From Ferrovum sp. (GTDB taxonomy: Bacteria > Pseudomonadota > Gammaproteobacteria > Burkholderiales > Ferrovaceae), in contig WJXM01000054.1 in the NCBI GenBank assembly GCA_019456405.1, forward strand, positions 41,953-105,952: a DNA stretch of 64,000 nucleotides, given 5' to 3'. Below are positions 50,726-59,973 of the stretch, piece by piece. The notes beneath the pieces were generated by a model. That model had not been told where the DNA came from and ran no database searches. It saw nothing but the letters and a program-made list of their open reading frames with translations. Every line of letters starts with the position of its first letter. Positions within the stretch are counted from its first letter, which is position 1. The position numbers were made by a program, and so were the translations under genes.

Positions 50726-52684
50726 ATGAGTGTGCCAAGTCTTTATCTTCTGGTCCCTCTGGCCCCCCTGTTGGGTGCGCTGCTGGCAGGGTTGTTTGGT
50801 AAAACCCTGGGCAAGGCAGGCAGTCATACTGTTACGATCCTCGGCGTGGCGGTGTCCTTGATTGCATCTCTGGTGATTGCCCAGGATGTTTTTGCGGGAC
50901 ATTCCTTCAATGGGACCGTTTATCAATGGCTGACCATGGGAGACTCTTCTGTATTTGAGGTGGGTTTCCTGATCGATCCGCTCACCGTCACCATGATGCT
51001 GGTGGTTAACTTCGTTTCTCTCATGGTACATATCTACACGATTGGATATATGCACGACGATGACGGGTATCAGCGCTTTTTCAGTTACATCTCGCTCTTT
51101 ACCTTCTCCATGCTGATGTTGGTGATGGCCAATAATTTCGTCCAGTTGTTTTTTGGCTGGGAGGCGGTCGGTCTGGTGTCCTATCTGCTGATCGGTTTTT
51201 GGTTTACCCGACCCACGGCCATTTATGCCAACCTCAAGGCCTTTTTAGTGAATCGGGTGGGGGATTTGGGTTTCTTGCTCGGGATTGCTTTGATCCAGGC
51301 CCATTTTGGTTCTCTGGATTACGCCACGGTGTTTCAGCAGGCCCCGGATTTTGCGCGCGATACCATAGAATTGTGCAGTGGCATACCGGTCTCCCTGATC
51401 ACGGTCATTTGTCTGTTGCTGTTTGTGGGGGCCATGGGCAAGTCGGCTCAGATGCCTCTGCATGTCTGGCTACCCGATTCCATGGAGGGTCCCACGCCGA
51501 TTTCGGCACTGATTCACGCGGCAACCATGGTGACTGCCGGGATTTTCATGGTGTCCCGTATGTCTCCTCTCTTCGAGTTGTCCCCCACGGCCCGCTCCAC
51601 CGTTCTTGTGATCGGCGCCTGTACAGCGCTGTTCATGGCTTTTCTGGGGCTCATCCAGAACGACATCAAACGGGTGGTGGCTTACTCCACCCTGTCTCAG
51701 TTGGGCTACATGACGGTGGCATTGGGCGCCTCGGCTTATCCGGTGGCGATTTTTCATCTGGGGACCCATGCTTTTTTCAAGGCGCTCCTATTCCTGGGTG
51801 CAGGATCCGTGATCCATGCCATGCATCATGAGCAAGACATGCGCAAGATGGGGGGACTCCGACGGTACATGCCCATCACCTATGTGACGGCGTTGATTGG
51901 TTCTCTGGCTTTGGCAGGTATTCCGCCCTTTGCCGGATTTTTTTCCAAGGATGCCATCATCGAAGCCGTGCGCTCCAGTCATTTGCCAGGCTCGGGTTTC
52001 GCTTCTTTTGCGGTGTTGACCGGGGTATTTGTGACGGCGTTTTACAGTTTTCGCATGCTTTTCATGACGTTTCACGGAAAGCCGCGCATGGACCATCATA
52101 CCCGGGAACATCTCCATGAATCCCCCTGGGTCATCACCCTGCCGCTCATTCTGCTGGCCATTCCTTCAGTCATTGCCGGCTGGATCTTCATTGGGCCCAT
52201 GGTCATGGGAGATTACTTTGGCTCTTCCATTACTCTGTTGCCTGGGACCGGCGCTTTGCCGGAAATGCGAGAAGCTTGGCATGGAGTGGGTCCTTTCGTT
52301 ATCGAGGGAGTCCAGTCCCTGCCTTTCTGGCTGGCGATGTCGGGTATTGCGCTGGCCGCTGCCTTTTACCTCAAGTGGACCCATATCCCCGCAGTGATCG
52401 CCCGTGAATCGGGTGCCATTTATACCCTTCTGGACAATAAATATTACTTCGATCGTTTCAATGAAATTTTTATTGCGGGGGGGGCTCGCTGTTTCGGGCA
52501 AGGGTTGTGGAAACTGGGCGACATGAAGTTTATCGATGGCTGGATCGTGAATGGTTCCGCCAATCTGGTGGGGGCCTTGTCCGCCCGTCTTCGCCGGATT
52601 CAGACAGGCTACATCTACCACTACGCCTTTGCCATGATTTTTGGGGTGTTCTTCCTGATGAGCCTGTGGTTCATCAAAGCGTAA
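50726..52684 (+). CDS. nuoL: NADH-quinone oxidoreductase subunit L
   Basis: Antiporter-like distal membrane subunit with the long lateral helix. 652 residues. Blocks: FFGWEAVGLVSYLLIGFW (with the functional Glu), MPLHVWLPDSMEGPTPISAL (with Lys nearby in AMGKSAQ), and GLIQNDIKRVVAYSTLSQLG. ATG 50726 is preferred: AAGGA lies nine bases upstream, whereas ATG 50717 abuts it. Confidence 0.96.
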   Translation: MSVPSLYLLVPLAPLLGALLAGLFGKTLGKAGSHTVTILGVAVSLIASLVIAQDVFAGHSFNGTVYQWLTMGDSSVFEVGFLIDPLTVTMMLVVNFVSLMVHIYTIGYMHDDDGYQRFFSYISLFTFSMLMLVMANNFVQLFFGWEAVGLVSYLLIGFWFTRPTAIYANLKAFLVNRVGDLGFLLGIALIQAHFGSLDYATVFQQAPDFARDTIELCSGIPVSLITVICLLLFVGAMGKSAQMPLHVWLPDSMEGPTPISALIHAATMVTAGIFMVSRMSPLFELSPTARSTVLVIGACTALFMAFLGLIQNDIKRVVAYSTLSQLGYMTVALGASAYPVAIFHLGTHAFFKALLFLGAGSVIHAMHHEQDMRKMGGLRRYMPITYVTALIGSLALAGIPPFAGFFSKDAIIEAVRSSHLPGSGFASFAVLTGVFVTAFYSFRMLFMTFHGKPRMDHHTREHLHESPWVITLPLILLAIPSVIAGWIFIGPMVMGDYFGSSITLLPGTGALPEMREAWHGVGPFVIEGVQSLPFWLAMSGIALAAAFYLKWTHIPAVIARESGAIYTLLDNKYYFDRFNEIFIAGGARCFGQGLWKLGDMKFIDGWIVNGSANLVGALSARLRRIQTGYIYHYAFAMIFGVFFLMSLWFIKA

Positions 52685-52699
52685 TTTGAGCGGAATTCC

Positions 52700-54181
52700 A
52701 TGACTGCACACCATCTTCTTTCTTTGAGTATCTGGGTCCCCATTCTGGCGGGGATTCTCGTCCTCGCTCTGGGGCGCGATTCCAACCCGTGTCTGACCCG
52801 TAGGGTGGCATTGGTGGGCGCCCTGCTGGGCTTCCTGGTCACCCTTCCGCTTTATACCGGATTCGTCAACGCTTCGGCGGCCATGCAGTTTGAAGAAGCC
52901 TACCGATGGATTCCTGCGTTCAACATTACCTATCACCTGGGAATTGACGGGATTTCTCTCTGGTTTGTCCTGCTCAACAGTTTCATGACCGTTCTGGTGG
53001 TGATCGCAGGTTGGATCGTCATCGAGAAACGACAAGCGCAGTACATGGCGGCCTTCCTGATCATGTCGGGATTGATCAACGGGGTGTTTGCCGCACTCGA
53101 TGCCATCCTGTTCTATGTTTTCTTTGAAGCCATGCTGATCCCCATGTATCTGATCATCGGGGTATGGGGGGGGCCGCGCCGGGTCTATGCTTCCATCAAG
53201 TTCTTTCTGTATACCCTGTTGGGTTCCCTGCTCATGCTGGCGGCCTTCATTTATCTTTATTTCGAGGCCGGAGAGTCTTTCGAAATTCTTAAGTTTCAGG
53301 CAGTGGCCCTTCCTCTGGGTGTTCAGATCCTGATTTTTATCGCTTTCTTCATGTCCTTCGCAGTCAAGGTTCCGATGTGGCCGGTTCACACATGGTTGCC
53401 CGATGCGCACGTTGAAGCACCAACGGGAGGTTCGGTCATTCTGGCGGCCATTACCTTGAAAATTGGCGCTTATGGATTCTTGCGCTTCAACTTGCCTATC
53501 ACACCGGATGCCAGTCATGCGCTCTCCGGGACAATGATCACCCTGTCATTGATTGCCGTGGTATATATCGGTCTGGTGGCTTTGGTCCAGCAGGACATGA
53601 AGAAACTGGTGGCTTATTCGTCCATTTCACACATGGGGTTTGTGACCCTGGGGATCTTTCTGTTCAACCCCATGGGCATGGAGGGAGGTCTGCTCCAGAT
53701 GATTTCGCACGGGTTTATCTCTGGCGCCATGTTTCTGTGTATCGGCGTATTGTATGACCGCATGCACACACGACAAATTGCCGATTATGGCGGGGTAGCC
53801 AATACCATGCCCAAGTTTGCGGTTTTCATGGTGTTGTTTTCCATGGCCAACGCAGGTCTGCCTGGAACCAGTGGTTTCATTGGGGAATTCATCGTGATTC
53901 TGGGGGCAATTCAAGTCAATTTCTGGTATGCCGCGTTGGCTGCCCTCACTCTGATTCTGGGCGCTGGCTACACGTTATGGATGGTGAAGCGGGTTATCTT
54001 TGGGGAAGTGGCCAATGATCATGTGGCGGCACTCAAGGATATTTCCAGCCGCGAATTCCTGTTTCTGATCATTCTGGCACTGCTGGTGCTGGGGATGGGG
54101 TTGTACCCCAAGATGTTCTCCGAACCCATGCACGCTTCGGTCCTGCAATTGATCGAGCAGGCCTCGACCCCCAAGTTCTGA
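52700..54181 (+). CDS. nuoM: NADH-quinone oxidoreductase subunit M
   Basis: Antiporter-like proton-pumping subunit. 493 residues with about 14 helices. Blocks: YHLGIDGISLWFVLLNSF, VFFEAMLIPMYLIIGVWGG (functional Glu), VPMWPVHTWLPDAHVEAPT (Lys and His), and VQQDMKKLVAYSSISHMG. Sixteen bases separate it from nuoL, ten from nuoN. Confidence 0.97.
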   Translation: MTAHHLLSLSIWVPILAGILVLALGRDSNPCLTRRVALVGALLGFLVTLPLYTGFVNASAAMQFEEAYRWIPAFNITYHLGIDGISLWFVLLNSFMTVLVVIAGWIVIEKRQAQYMAAFLIMSGLINGVFAALDAILFYVFFEAMLIPMYLIIGVWGGPRRVYASIKFFLYTLLGSLLMLAAFIYLYFEAGESFEILKFQAVALPLGVQILIFIAFFMSFAVKVPMWPVHTWLPDAHVEAPTGGSVILAAITLKIGAYGFLRFNLPITPDASHALSGTMITLSLIAVVYIGLVALVQQDMKKLVAYSSISHMGFVTLGIFLFNPMGMEGGLLQMISHGFISGAMFLCIGVLYDRMHTRQIADYGGVANTMPKFAVFMVLFSMANAGLPGTSGFIGEFIVILGAIQVNFWYAALAALTLILGAGYTLWMVKRVIFGEVANDHVAALKDISSREFLFLIILALLVLGMGLYPKMFSEPMHASVLQLIEQASTPKF

Positions 54182-54191
54182 TGGAGCGACG

Positions 54192-55643
54192 ATGACCTTC
54201 GCCACACCCAATCTGGTCCCAGCCTACCCGGAAATTTTTCTTCTGGTGGCACTTTCTGCTCTGCTGATCGCGGATTTATTTATTTCCGAGACCAAACGAT
54301 TTTTGACCTATGCCTATGCCCAACTGGCCTTGGTGGGGACGGCAGGGTTTCTACTGATCGGTTCCCTGGGTCAAGTGGTGACGACCTTCAATGGGTCCTT
54401 CGTGGATGACCCCATGGCCCGCACCCTGAAGATGATCTCTGTGCTGACGGTGTCCTTCGTCCTGGCTTATTCGCGCGACTATATTCAAAGCCGGGGTCTG
54501 TTCAAGGGTGAGTTTTTTGTCCTGATCCTGTTTGCCCTGCTCGGGGTCATGGTCATGATCTCCGCCAATCATTTCCTGGTGCTTTATCTTGGCTTGGAAC
54601 TGTTGTCCCTCTCCCTCGCAGCCCTGATTGCACTGCAGCGGGACTCGGCCATTGCCACCGAAGCGGCCATGAAATACTTCATTCTCGCGGCTCTGGCCTC
54701 TGGAATGTTGTTGTATGGTTTGTCCATGATCTACGGCGCGACAGGCACTCTGCAAATGGCCGAAGTGGCCAATGCCATTGCCCAGGGGAATGCCGACCCC
54801 GGCATTCTGGTTCTGGGACTGGTGTTCCTGGTAGCAGGCTTGTCTTTCAAGTTGGGCGTGGTCCCTTTCCATATGTGGGTACCCGATGTATATGAAGGGG
54901 CGCCCACCGCAGTGACCTTGTTTGTGAGCACTGCCCCCAAACTTGCCGGTTTTGCTTTCTTCATGCGTTTATTGGCGGGAGCCATGGGACCCATGATCGC
55001 AGATTGGCAATCCATGCTTATCATTGTCTCGATACTGTCCATGCTGGTCGGAAACGTGACGGCAATCGCCCAAACCAATCTCAAGCGCATGCTGGCTTAT
55101 TCTACGATTGCACATATGGGGTTCCTGTTGCTGGGCATTCTGTCGGGGACCTTGGGGGGATATGCAGCGGCCATGTTCTACGCGGTGACTTATGTTCTCA
55201 TGAGTTTGGCCGCTTTTGGCTTGATTTTGCTCATGAGTCGCGAGGGTTTCGAGGCGGACCAATTAAATGACCTGAAGGGATTGAACAAGCGCAGCCCATG
55301 GTATGCATTTTTGATGTTGTTGATCATGATCTCCATGGCAGGGATTCCGGTTTCTGCAGGATTCTTTGCCAAGTTGTCGGTACTCAGTGCCGCTCTGGAT
55401 GCCGGGCTGACCTGGTTGGTGGTCGTGGCGGTGCTCCTGTCCCTGATTGGCGCATTCTATTATCTGCGTATCATCAAGTTGATGTACATGGACGAGCCTG
55501 AGGTGGATACCCCGATTGGGGGGGAAAGTGACCACCGTCTGCTCCTCAGCATCAATGCGTTGACGTTGCTCGCGCTTGGAATCATGCCCCAGCCGCTCAT
55601 CGATCTGTGTACGGCTTCCATCGCTCAGTCGCTACGCGGGTAA
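54192..55643 (+). CDS. nuoN: NADH-quinone oxidoreductase subunit N
   Basis: Third antiporter-like subunit. 483 residues with about 14 helices. Blocks: LVLYLGLELLSLSLAALIAL, LGVVPFHMWVPDVYEGAPT, and IAQTNLKRMLAYSTIAHMG. GGAG precedes ATG 54192. Last nuo gene; the Nudix gene follows at once and may share the transcript. Confidence 0.97.
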   Translation: MTFATPNLVPAYPEIFLLVALSALLIADLFISETKRFLTYAYAQLALVGTAGFLLIGSLGQVVTTFNGSFVDDPMARTLKMISVLTVSFVLAYSRDYIQSRGLFKGEFFVLILFALLGVMVMISANHFLVLYLGLELLSLSLAALIALQRDSAIATEAAMKYFILAALASGMLLYGLSMIYGATGTLQMAEVANAIAQGNADPGILVLGLVFLVAGLSFKLGVVPFHMWVPDVYEGAPTAVTLFVSTAPKLAGFAFFMRLLAGAMGPMIADWQSMLIIVSILSMLVGNVTAIAQTNLKRMLAYSTIAHMGFLLLGILSGTLGGYAAAMFYAVTYVLMSLAAFGLILLMSREGFEADQLNDLKGLNKRSPWYAFLMLLIMISMAGIPVSAGFFAKLSVLSAALDAGLTWLVVVAVLLSLIGAFYYLRIIKLMYMDEPEVDTPIGGESDHRLLLSINALTLLALGIMPQPLIDLCTASIAQSLRG

Positions 55644-55651
55644 AACCCTCC

Positions 55652-56224
55652 GTGCTTTTTGACTGGACCTTGCCCGAGCACCGGTGGCCCGACTTTACGG
55701 AACAGACCCTCGCTTCCGTTCCGCGCTACCGGGGAGCATTGCTGGATGTTCATGAAGATCGGGTTCAACTTCCCGATGGCCGGGAAGCCACCCGGGAATA
55801 TATCCGGCATCAGGGTGCTGCGGCCATCGTTCCCCTGCTCGATGAAAAAACGGTACTTCTCGAATATCAGTTCCGCTATCCCCAACGGCGTCATTACCTT
55901 GAAATCCCGGCGGGAAAACTGGATCCGGAGGAGAATCCGCTGAAAGCGGCACAGCGGGAATTGCAGGAAGAAACCGGGTATCGGGCGAAACGCTGGAAAA
56001 AACTCATGTGTCTGGATCTGTGCATCGCCTATTCTACGGAGCAGATCACCTATTTTCTAGCTGAGGACCTGGTTTTCGAAGAAATTCGGCGTGATGAGGA
56101 AGAGTTTCTCGAAACGTTGGCCGTCCCCCTGGAAGAGGCCTGGCGCTGGGTGGAGACAGGGCGCATCTGTGACGCCAAGACCGTGGCAGGTCTGTTATGG
56201 CTCAAGACGCTATCCCCTACTTGA
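55652..56224 (+). CDS. Nudix hydrolase (ADP-ribose pyrophosphatase type)
   Basis: Hydrolyses a nucleoside diphosphate-X compound, probably ADP-ribose. About 190 residues. The Nudix box is at about residues 87-109: GKLDPEENPLKAAQRELQEE plus TGY, with the catalytic REXXEE Glu residues. GTG 55652, just after the nuoN stop, is the likely start; an earlier GTG at 55607 would overlap nuoN. ADP-ribose pyrophosphatases next to complex I genes are common in Betaproteobacteria, fitting NAD metabolism. The stop codon lies inside the htpG heat-shock promoter -35. Confidence 0.85.
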   Translation: MLFDWTLPEHRWPDFTEQTLASVPRYRGALLDVHEDRVQLPDGREATREYIRHQGAAAIVPLLDEKTVLLEYQFRYPQRRHYLEIPAGKLDPEENPLKAAQRELQEETGYRAKRWKKLMCLDLCIAYSTEQITYFLAEDLVFEEIRRDEEEFLETLAVPLEEAWRWVETGRICDAKTVAGLLWLKTLSPT

Positions 56225-56247
56225 AATCGAACTGATTGCCCCCAACT
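56220..56247 (+). promoter_or_regulatory. Sigma-32 (heat-shock) type promoter of htpG
   Basis: CTTGAAA at 56220-56226 and CCCCAACT at 56240-56247 are 13 bases apart, matching the RpoH consensus CTTGAAA-N11-16-CCCCATNT. The htpG ATG is about 50 bases downstream. Confidence 0.65.
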
Positions 56248-56296
56248 CAGGGTCATCGCTATATTTTTCGTTCAAACCCACGGATGTGATGACACC

Positions 56297-58189
56297 ATGA
56301 GCCATAAGGAATCCCTGAATTTTCAGACCGAAGTCAAACAGTTGCTGCAGTTGATGATCCATTCCTTGTACAGCAACAAGGAAATATTTTTGCGTGAATT
56401 GATTTCCAATGCTTCCGATGCCTGTGACAAACTGCGTTTCGAGGCCATTCAGAACGCCACCCTGCTGGAGGGTGACCCCGATCTGGCGGTCCATCTGGAA
56501 GTTGATAAGGAAGCGCGCACATTGACCATCCGCGACAATGGGGTGGGGATGTCGCGGGAAGAAGTGATCAGTAACATCGGGACCATTGCCCGTTCCGGAA
56601 CCAAGGAATTTCTGGGTAAACTGTCGGGCGATCAGGCTAGGGATTCTGCGCTGATCGGGCAGTTCGGGGTTGGTTTCTATTCTTCCTTCATTGTCGCCGA
56701 CAAGGTGACTTTGACTACCCGTCGAGCTGGGGCGTCAAAGTCGGAGGGCGTACAGTGGGAATCTGCGGGAGATGGCTCTTTCTCCATTGAAACTCTGGAT
56801 GTGCCCATGCGCGGAACCACGGTGACCTTGCACCTCAAGGAGGGGGAAGACGGATTTCTCGATGCCTGGAAGTTGCGCGGTATCGTGCGTCGCTATTCTG
56901 ACCATATCCAGTTGCCGATTCGCATGAAAAAAGATCCTGATCCGCCTCAGGAAGGAGAGGAAAAGGTCATCAACGAGCCTGAGGAAGAAACGCTCAATCA
57001 AGCCAATGCGTTGTGGGCCCGTCCCAAGAACGAAATTACGGAAGAGCAGTATCAGGAGTTTTACAAGCATGTTTCCCATGACTTCGAGGCTCCCTTGGCC
57101 TGGAGTCATGCCCGGGTGGAAGGCAAACAGGAATACACGGAATTGCTCTATATTCCGGCTCGTGCCCCTTTTGATTTGTGGGAGCGCGAACCCCGTCACG
57201 GGATCAAGTTGTATGTGCGACGCGTTTTCATCATGGAAGATGCCAAGAAACTGGTGCCCCAATATCTGCGCTTTGTGCGTGGGGTGATCGATTCGGCGGA
57301 CTTGCCGCTCAATGTATCCCGCGAAATTCTGCAGGAATCCAAGGATATCGATACGATCCGTGCCGGTTGTACGCGCAAGGTTCTGGGATTGCTTGAAGAT
57401 CTCGCAGAAAACCAGAAAGAGAAGTATCAACAGTTCTGGAATGAGTTTGGACGTGCCTTCAAGGAAGGAGCGGGCGAGGAATATGCCAACCGTGAGAAGT
57501 GGGCGGGATTATTGCGTTTTTCTACCACCCATACGGACAAACCCGATCAAACCGAGTCGCTTAAGGACTATATTGGACGCATGAAGGAAGGGCAGGACAC
57601 CATTTACTATGTGACGGCAGAAAGTTTTGCGGCAGCCAAAAATAGTCCGCACCTGGAAATTTTCCGTTCCCGTGGGATTGAAGTTCTCCTCCTGTCCGAT
57701 CGCGTGGATGAGTGGGTCGTATCCCATCTGGAAAGTTTTGAAGAGAAGAATCTTCATTCCGTAGCCAAGGGAGATCTGGATCTGACCAAACTGGGAGTCG
57801 AAAAGCCCAAAGTGGAAACTTCGGATTCTGAAACTCTGAAGCCCTTGCTGGAAACCATGCAGGGGGCGTTGGGCGAGCAGGTCAAGAGTGTTCGTGTCAG
57901 CCAACGGTTGACCGAATCTCCAGCCTGTCTGGTGGTGGAAGAGGGAGATCTGTCGGGCAACATGGCGCGTTTTCTGAAATCTGTCGGGCAGTCGGTTCCC
58001 CTCTCCAAGCCCATCCTCGAGATCAACCCTGATCACCGATTGATTCTGCGTCTCAAATTGGAAACGGATCAACAGCGCATTGCAGACTGGAGCCAATTGC
58101 TTTTTGATCAGTCTTTGCTGGCTGAAGGTGGGCAACTGGAAGATCCTGCTCAATTCGTCAAACGTCTCAACCAGTTGATTCTCAATTAA
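56297..58189 (+). CDS. htpG: Molecular chaperone HtpG (Hsp90)
   Basis: Cytoplasmic ATP-dependent chaperone. 630 residues. N-terminal GHKL ATPase: [16 protein letters not shown], the Asp motif TIRDNGVGM, and [15 protein letters not shown]. The middle domain has the ATP-contact Arg region [16 protein letters not shown], and the C-terminal dimerisation domain follows. Expected to be heat-induced from the upstream RpoH-type promoter. A long perfect hairpin follows the stop. Confidence 0.97.
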   Translation: MSHKESLNFQTEVKQLLQLMIHSLYSNKEIFLRELISNASDACDKLRFEAIQNATLLEGDPDLAVHLEVDKEARTLTIRDNGVGMSREEVISNIGTIARSGTKEFLGKLSGDQARDSALIGQFGVGFYSSFIVADKVTLTTRRAGASKSEGVQWESAGDGSFSIETLDVPMRGTTVTLHLKEGEDGFLDAWKLRGIVRRYSDHIQLPIRMKKDPDPPQEGEEKVINEPEEETLNQANALWARPKNEITEEQYQEFYKHVSHDFEAPLAWSHARVEGKQEYTELLYIPARAPFDLWEREPRHGIKLYVRRVFIMEDAKKLVPQYLRFVRGVIDSADLPLNVSREILQESKDIDTIRAGCTRKVLGLLEDLAENQKEKYQQFWNEFGRAFKEGAGEEYANREKWAGLLRFSTTHTDKPDQTESLKDYIGRMKEGQDTIYYVTAESFAAAKNSPHLEIFRSRGIEVLLLSDRVDEWVVSHLESFEEKNLHSVAKGDLDLTKLGVEKPKVETSDSETLKPLLETMQGALGEQVKSVRVSQRLTESPACLVVEEGDLSGNMARFLKSVGQSVPLSKPILEINPDHRLILRLKLETDQQRIADWSQLLFDQSLLAEGGQLEDPAQFVKRLNQLILN

Positions 58190-58197
58190 ATACTGCT

Positions 58198-58227
58198 CCC
58201 TGGGGAAAGTTCAGGCTTTCCCCAGGG
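58198..58227. terminator. Bidirectional stem-loop between htpG and the hydroxylase gene
   Basis: A perfect 12-pair stem (CCCTGGGGAAAG/CTTTCCCCAGGG) with a six-base loop lies between the convergent genes and includes the hydroxylase stop codon. T-runs are poor on both sides, so it may be a modest terminator. Confidence 0.6.
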
Positions 58228-59173
58228 TCAGGGCGTACCAGAGTCGTTGGCAGCCCAACCGTTGCTGGGCCCAAAATCCACTTCCATAGTCCCGTCCTTC
58301 CTGCTGATCCGCAATGCCTGTGGGCGGCGTCTCTTTTGAAAAATTGGCGGTTCCGAACAGGATGTCCCATATCGGGAAGAGTACGGCAAAATTGCAACTT
58401 GATTGACCGCTTTCGCTGCCCGTGCCTATCCCATGGTGATAGCGATGGTAATGGGGGCTGACCAGACACCGTTCAAAGGGCCCAAAACGCCAGTTAATAT
58501 TGGCATGAGCCAGACTTTGCAGGATGCGAGGGATCATCATGAGCAGGATGAACTGCCCCGGTTCGACGCCGATGGCCAAACTGAGCAGGGAGAAAAAAGT
58601 CGCGGTGAGTACATCATCGAGAAGATGGGTGCGGTCATCAGACCAGTAACTCATGGTTTGCTGGCTGTGATGGACGCCATGCAAGGCCCACCACCATTCC
58701 AGTCGATGCTGGAAGCGGTGCAGCCAGTAGGAAAAAAAGTCGATGATGACGAGATAGGCAAAAAAGGTAGGGAGTGGGCGATTTTCCAGGGGGGGGATGA
58801 GGTCTTCCAGAGTATAGGGGATGAATCCATGGAACCGTAACCAGGCATCCAACTTGAAAGTGAGTGGCCACATCAGGACGAACATCACGAGGGGAATGAA
58901 ACCCAGGCGGTGGAGAAGGGTGTAGAGAATGTCCACGCGCACCCCGCGTCGCCCAGACCAGCGTTCGGCAGGAAAAAGCGCTTCAAGCGGACGAAAAATC
59001 AGGATCAGAAGGGCGACTTCTCCCACGCCTACCAGGGCGAACTCCGTGGCATCGAAAGCCTCCTCCTGATAAGCCAGCAAGCCCAAAGGAGGAAGCAGAG
59101 GATTGACGCAATGTTCGAAGAGCCAGGCCTGGGTCAGCGTAAATCCATTCATGAAAGTTTCAAACCAGGTCAT
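58211..59173 (-). CDS. Fatty acid hydroxylase / sterol desaturase superfamily protein
   Basis: Integral membrane di-iron oxygenase. 320 residues from ATG 59173; TTG 59182 is possible. The His clusters that bind iron are seen in order: YWLHRFQHRLEW, LHGVHHSQQTMSY, and SPHYHRYHHGIG, between hydrophobic helices. Members hydroxylate or desaturate lipids; the substrate is unknown here. It is the last gene of a tight minus-strand operon with a NodB-type deacetylase (15-base gap) and a beta-propeller protein, so an envelope lipid or polymer is a plausible target. Confidence 0.85.
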   Translation of the reverse strand: MTWFETFMNGFTLTQAWLFEHCVNPLLPPLGLLAYQEEAFDATEFALVGVGEVALLILIFRPLEALFPAERWSGRRGVRVDILYTLLHRLGFIPLVMFVLMWPLTFKLDAWLRFHGFIPYTLEDLIPPLENRPLPTFFAYLVIIDFFSYWLHRFQHRLEWWWALHGVHHSQQTMSYWSDDRTHLLDDVLTATFFSLLSLAIGVEPGQFILLMMIPRILQSLAHANINWRFGPFERCLVSPHYHRYHHGIGTGSESGQSSCNFAVLFPIWDILFGTANFSKETPPTGIADQQEGRDYGSGFWAQQRLGCQRLWYALTLGKA

Positions 59174-59188
59174 GGTACGCAATCACGC

Positions 59189-59959
59189 TCATTGACTTGC
59201 TTTGGGCAAGGTGGCGAAGCAGAAGCCACGGGCTTGTAAACCGGTAATCAGGGGTTCGAAGACCCGTACGAAAGGATCATGGCGCGAGCGAATACCCAGA
59301 TGCATCATCAAGATATCCCCATCCTTGAGGTGAGTCAGGGCCTGGTTCAGTAAACGCGGATTGGGATATTTTTCCGAGGGCAATTCGTCCCCCAAAAAGC
59401 CCGCGGGGGACCAACCTACATGCTGAGGGAAGCCACAATCCCCTGCCCAAGATGCGGCGTTGGGGGTGAGATGTCCGCCTGGGGCTCGCCAAAGGGGTTC
59501 CAGGGATTGTCCCGTGAGTGTCTTGAAGCGTTCATTCACGCGTTGCAGGTTCTGACAGAATCCTGCTTTGTCGAATTCGCGTGGGGCATGGTCCCCGCCG
59601 CGGGTCAAGATGTCACCTGAGGGCAGGTCCTTAACCAAGGTGGCATGAAACCAGGTGTGATTGCCAAAATGGTGCCCTTCCCGCGCCCGTGCACGCCAAA
59701 AATCGCGCCAACTGTCATCGAGCGCATGATCTCCGCGCCAGGTAGGTTCATTGGCTACGAAAAAGGTGGCCTTGACTTGGTGTCGCTGAAGGATTGTGGC
59801 GATGGTGTCTGCGGCCTGCATGGACCCGGTGTCCAAGGTCAGGTACAGGGTGCCGCGACATGCGGGGGAAGGAAGGGGGGCTGCGGATCCCGCGCCCCAC
59901 ACTGCAGGGCTCAGCAGGATCAAGGCAATACTGCACTGCAGGGCCAATCGACGACTCAT
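59189..59959 (-). CDS. Secreted polysaccharide deacetylase (NodB domain)
   Basis: 256-residue exported protein of carbohydrate esterase family 4. Signal peptide LALQCSIALILLSPAVWGAG. Catalytic motifs: LTLDTGSM (Asp-containing motif 1, slightly unusual, with a single D before TGS rather than the usual DD), GNHTWFHA (His motif 2), and WRAPGGHLTP (Arg motif 3), then ILMMHL late. Likely deacetylates an N-acetylated glycan. Middle gene of the beta-propeller-deacetylase-hydroxylase operon. Confidence 0.85.
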   Translation of the reverse strand: MSRRLALQCSIALILLSPAVWGAGSAAPLPSPACRGTLYLTLDTGSMQAADTIATILQRHQVKATFFVANEPTWRGDHALDDSWRDFWRARAREGHHFGNHTWFHATLVKDLPSGDILTRGGDHAPREFDKAGFCQNLQRVNERFKTLTGQSLEPLWRAPGGHLTPNAASWAGDCGFPQHVGWSPAGFLGDELPSEKYPNPRLLNQALTHLKDGDILMMHLGIRSRHDPFVRVFEPLITGLQARGFCFATLPKASQ

Positions 59960-59973
59960 GGGGACATCATTCC

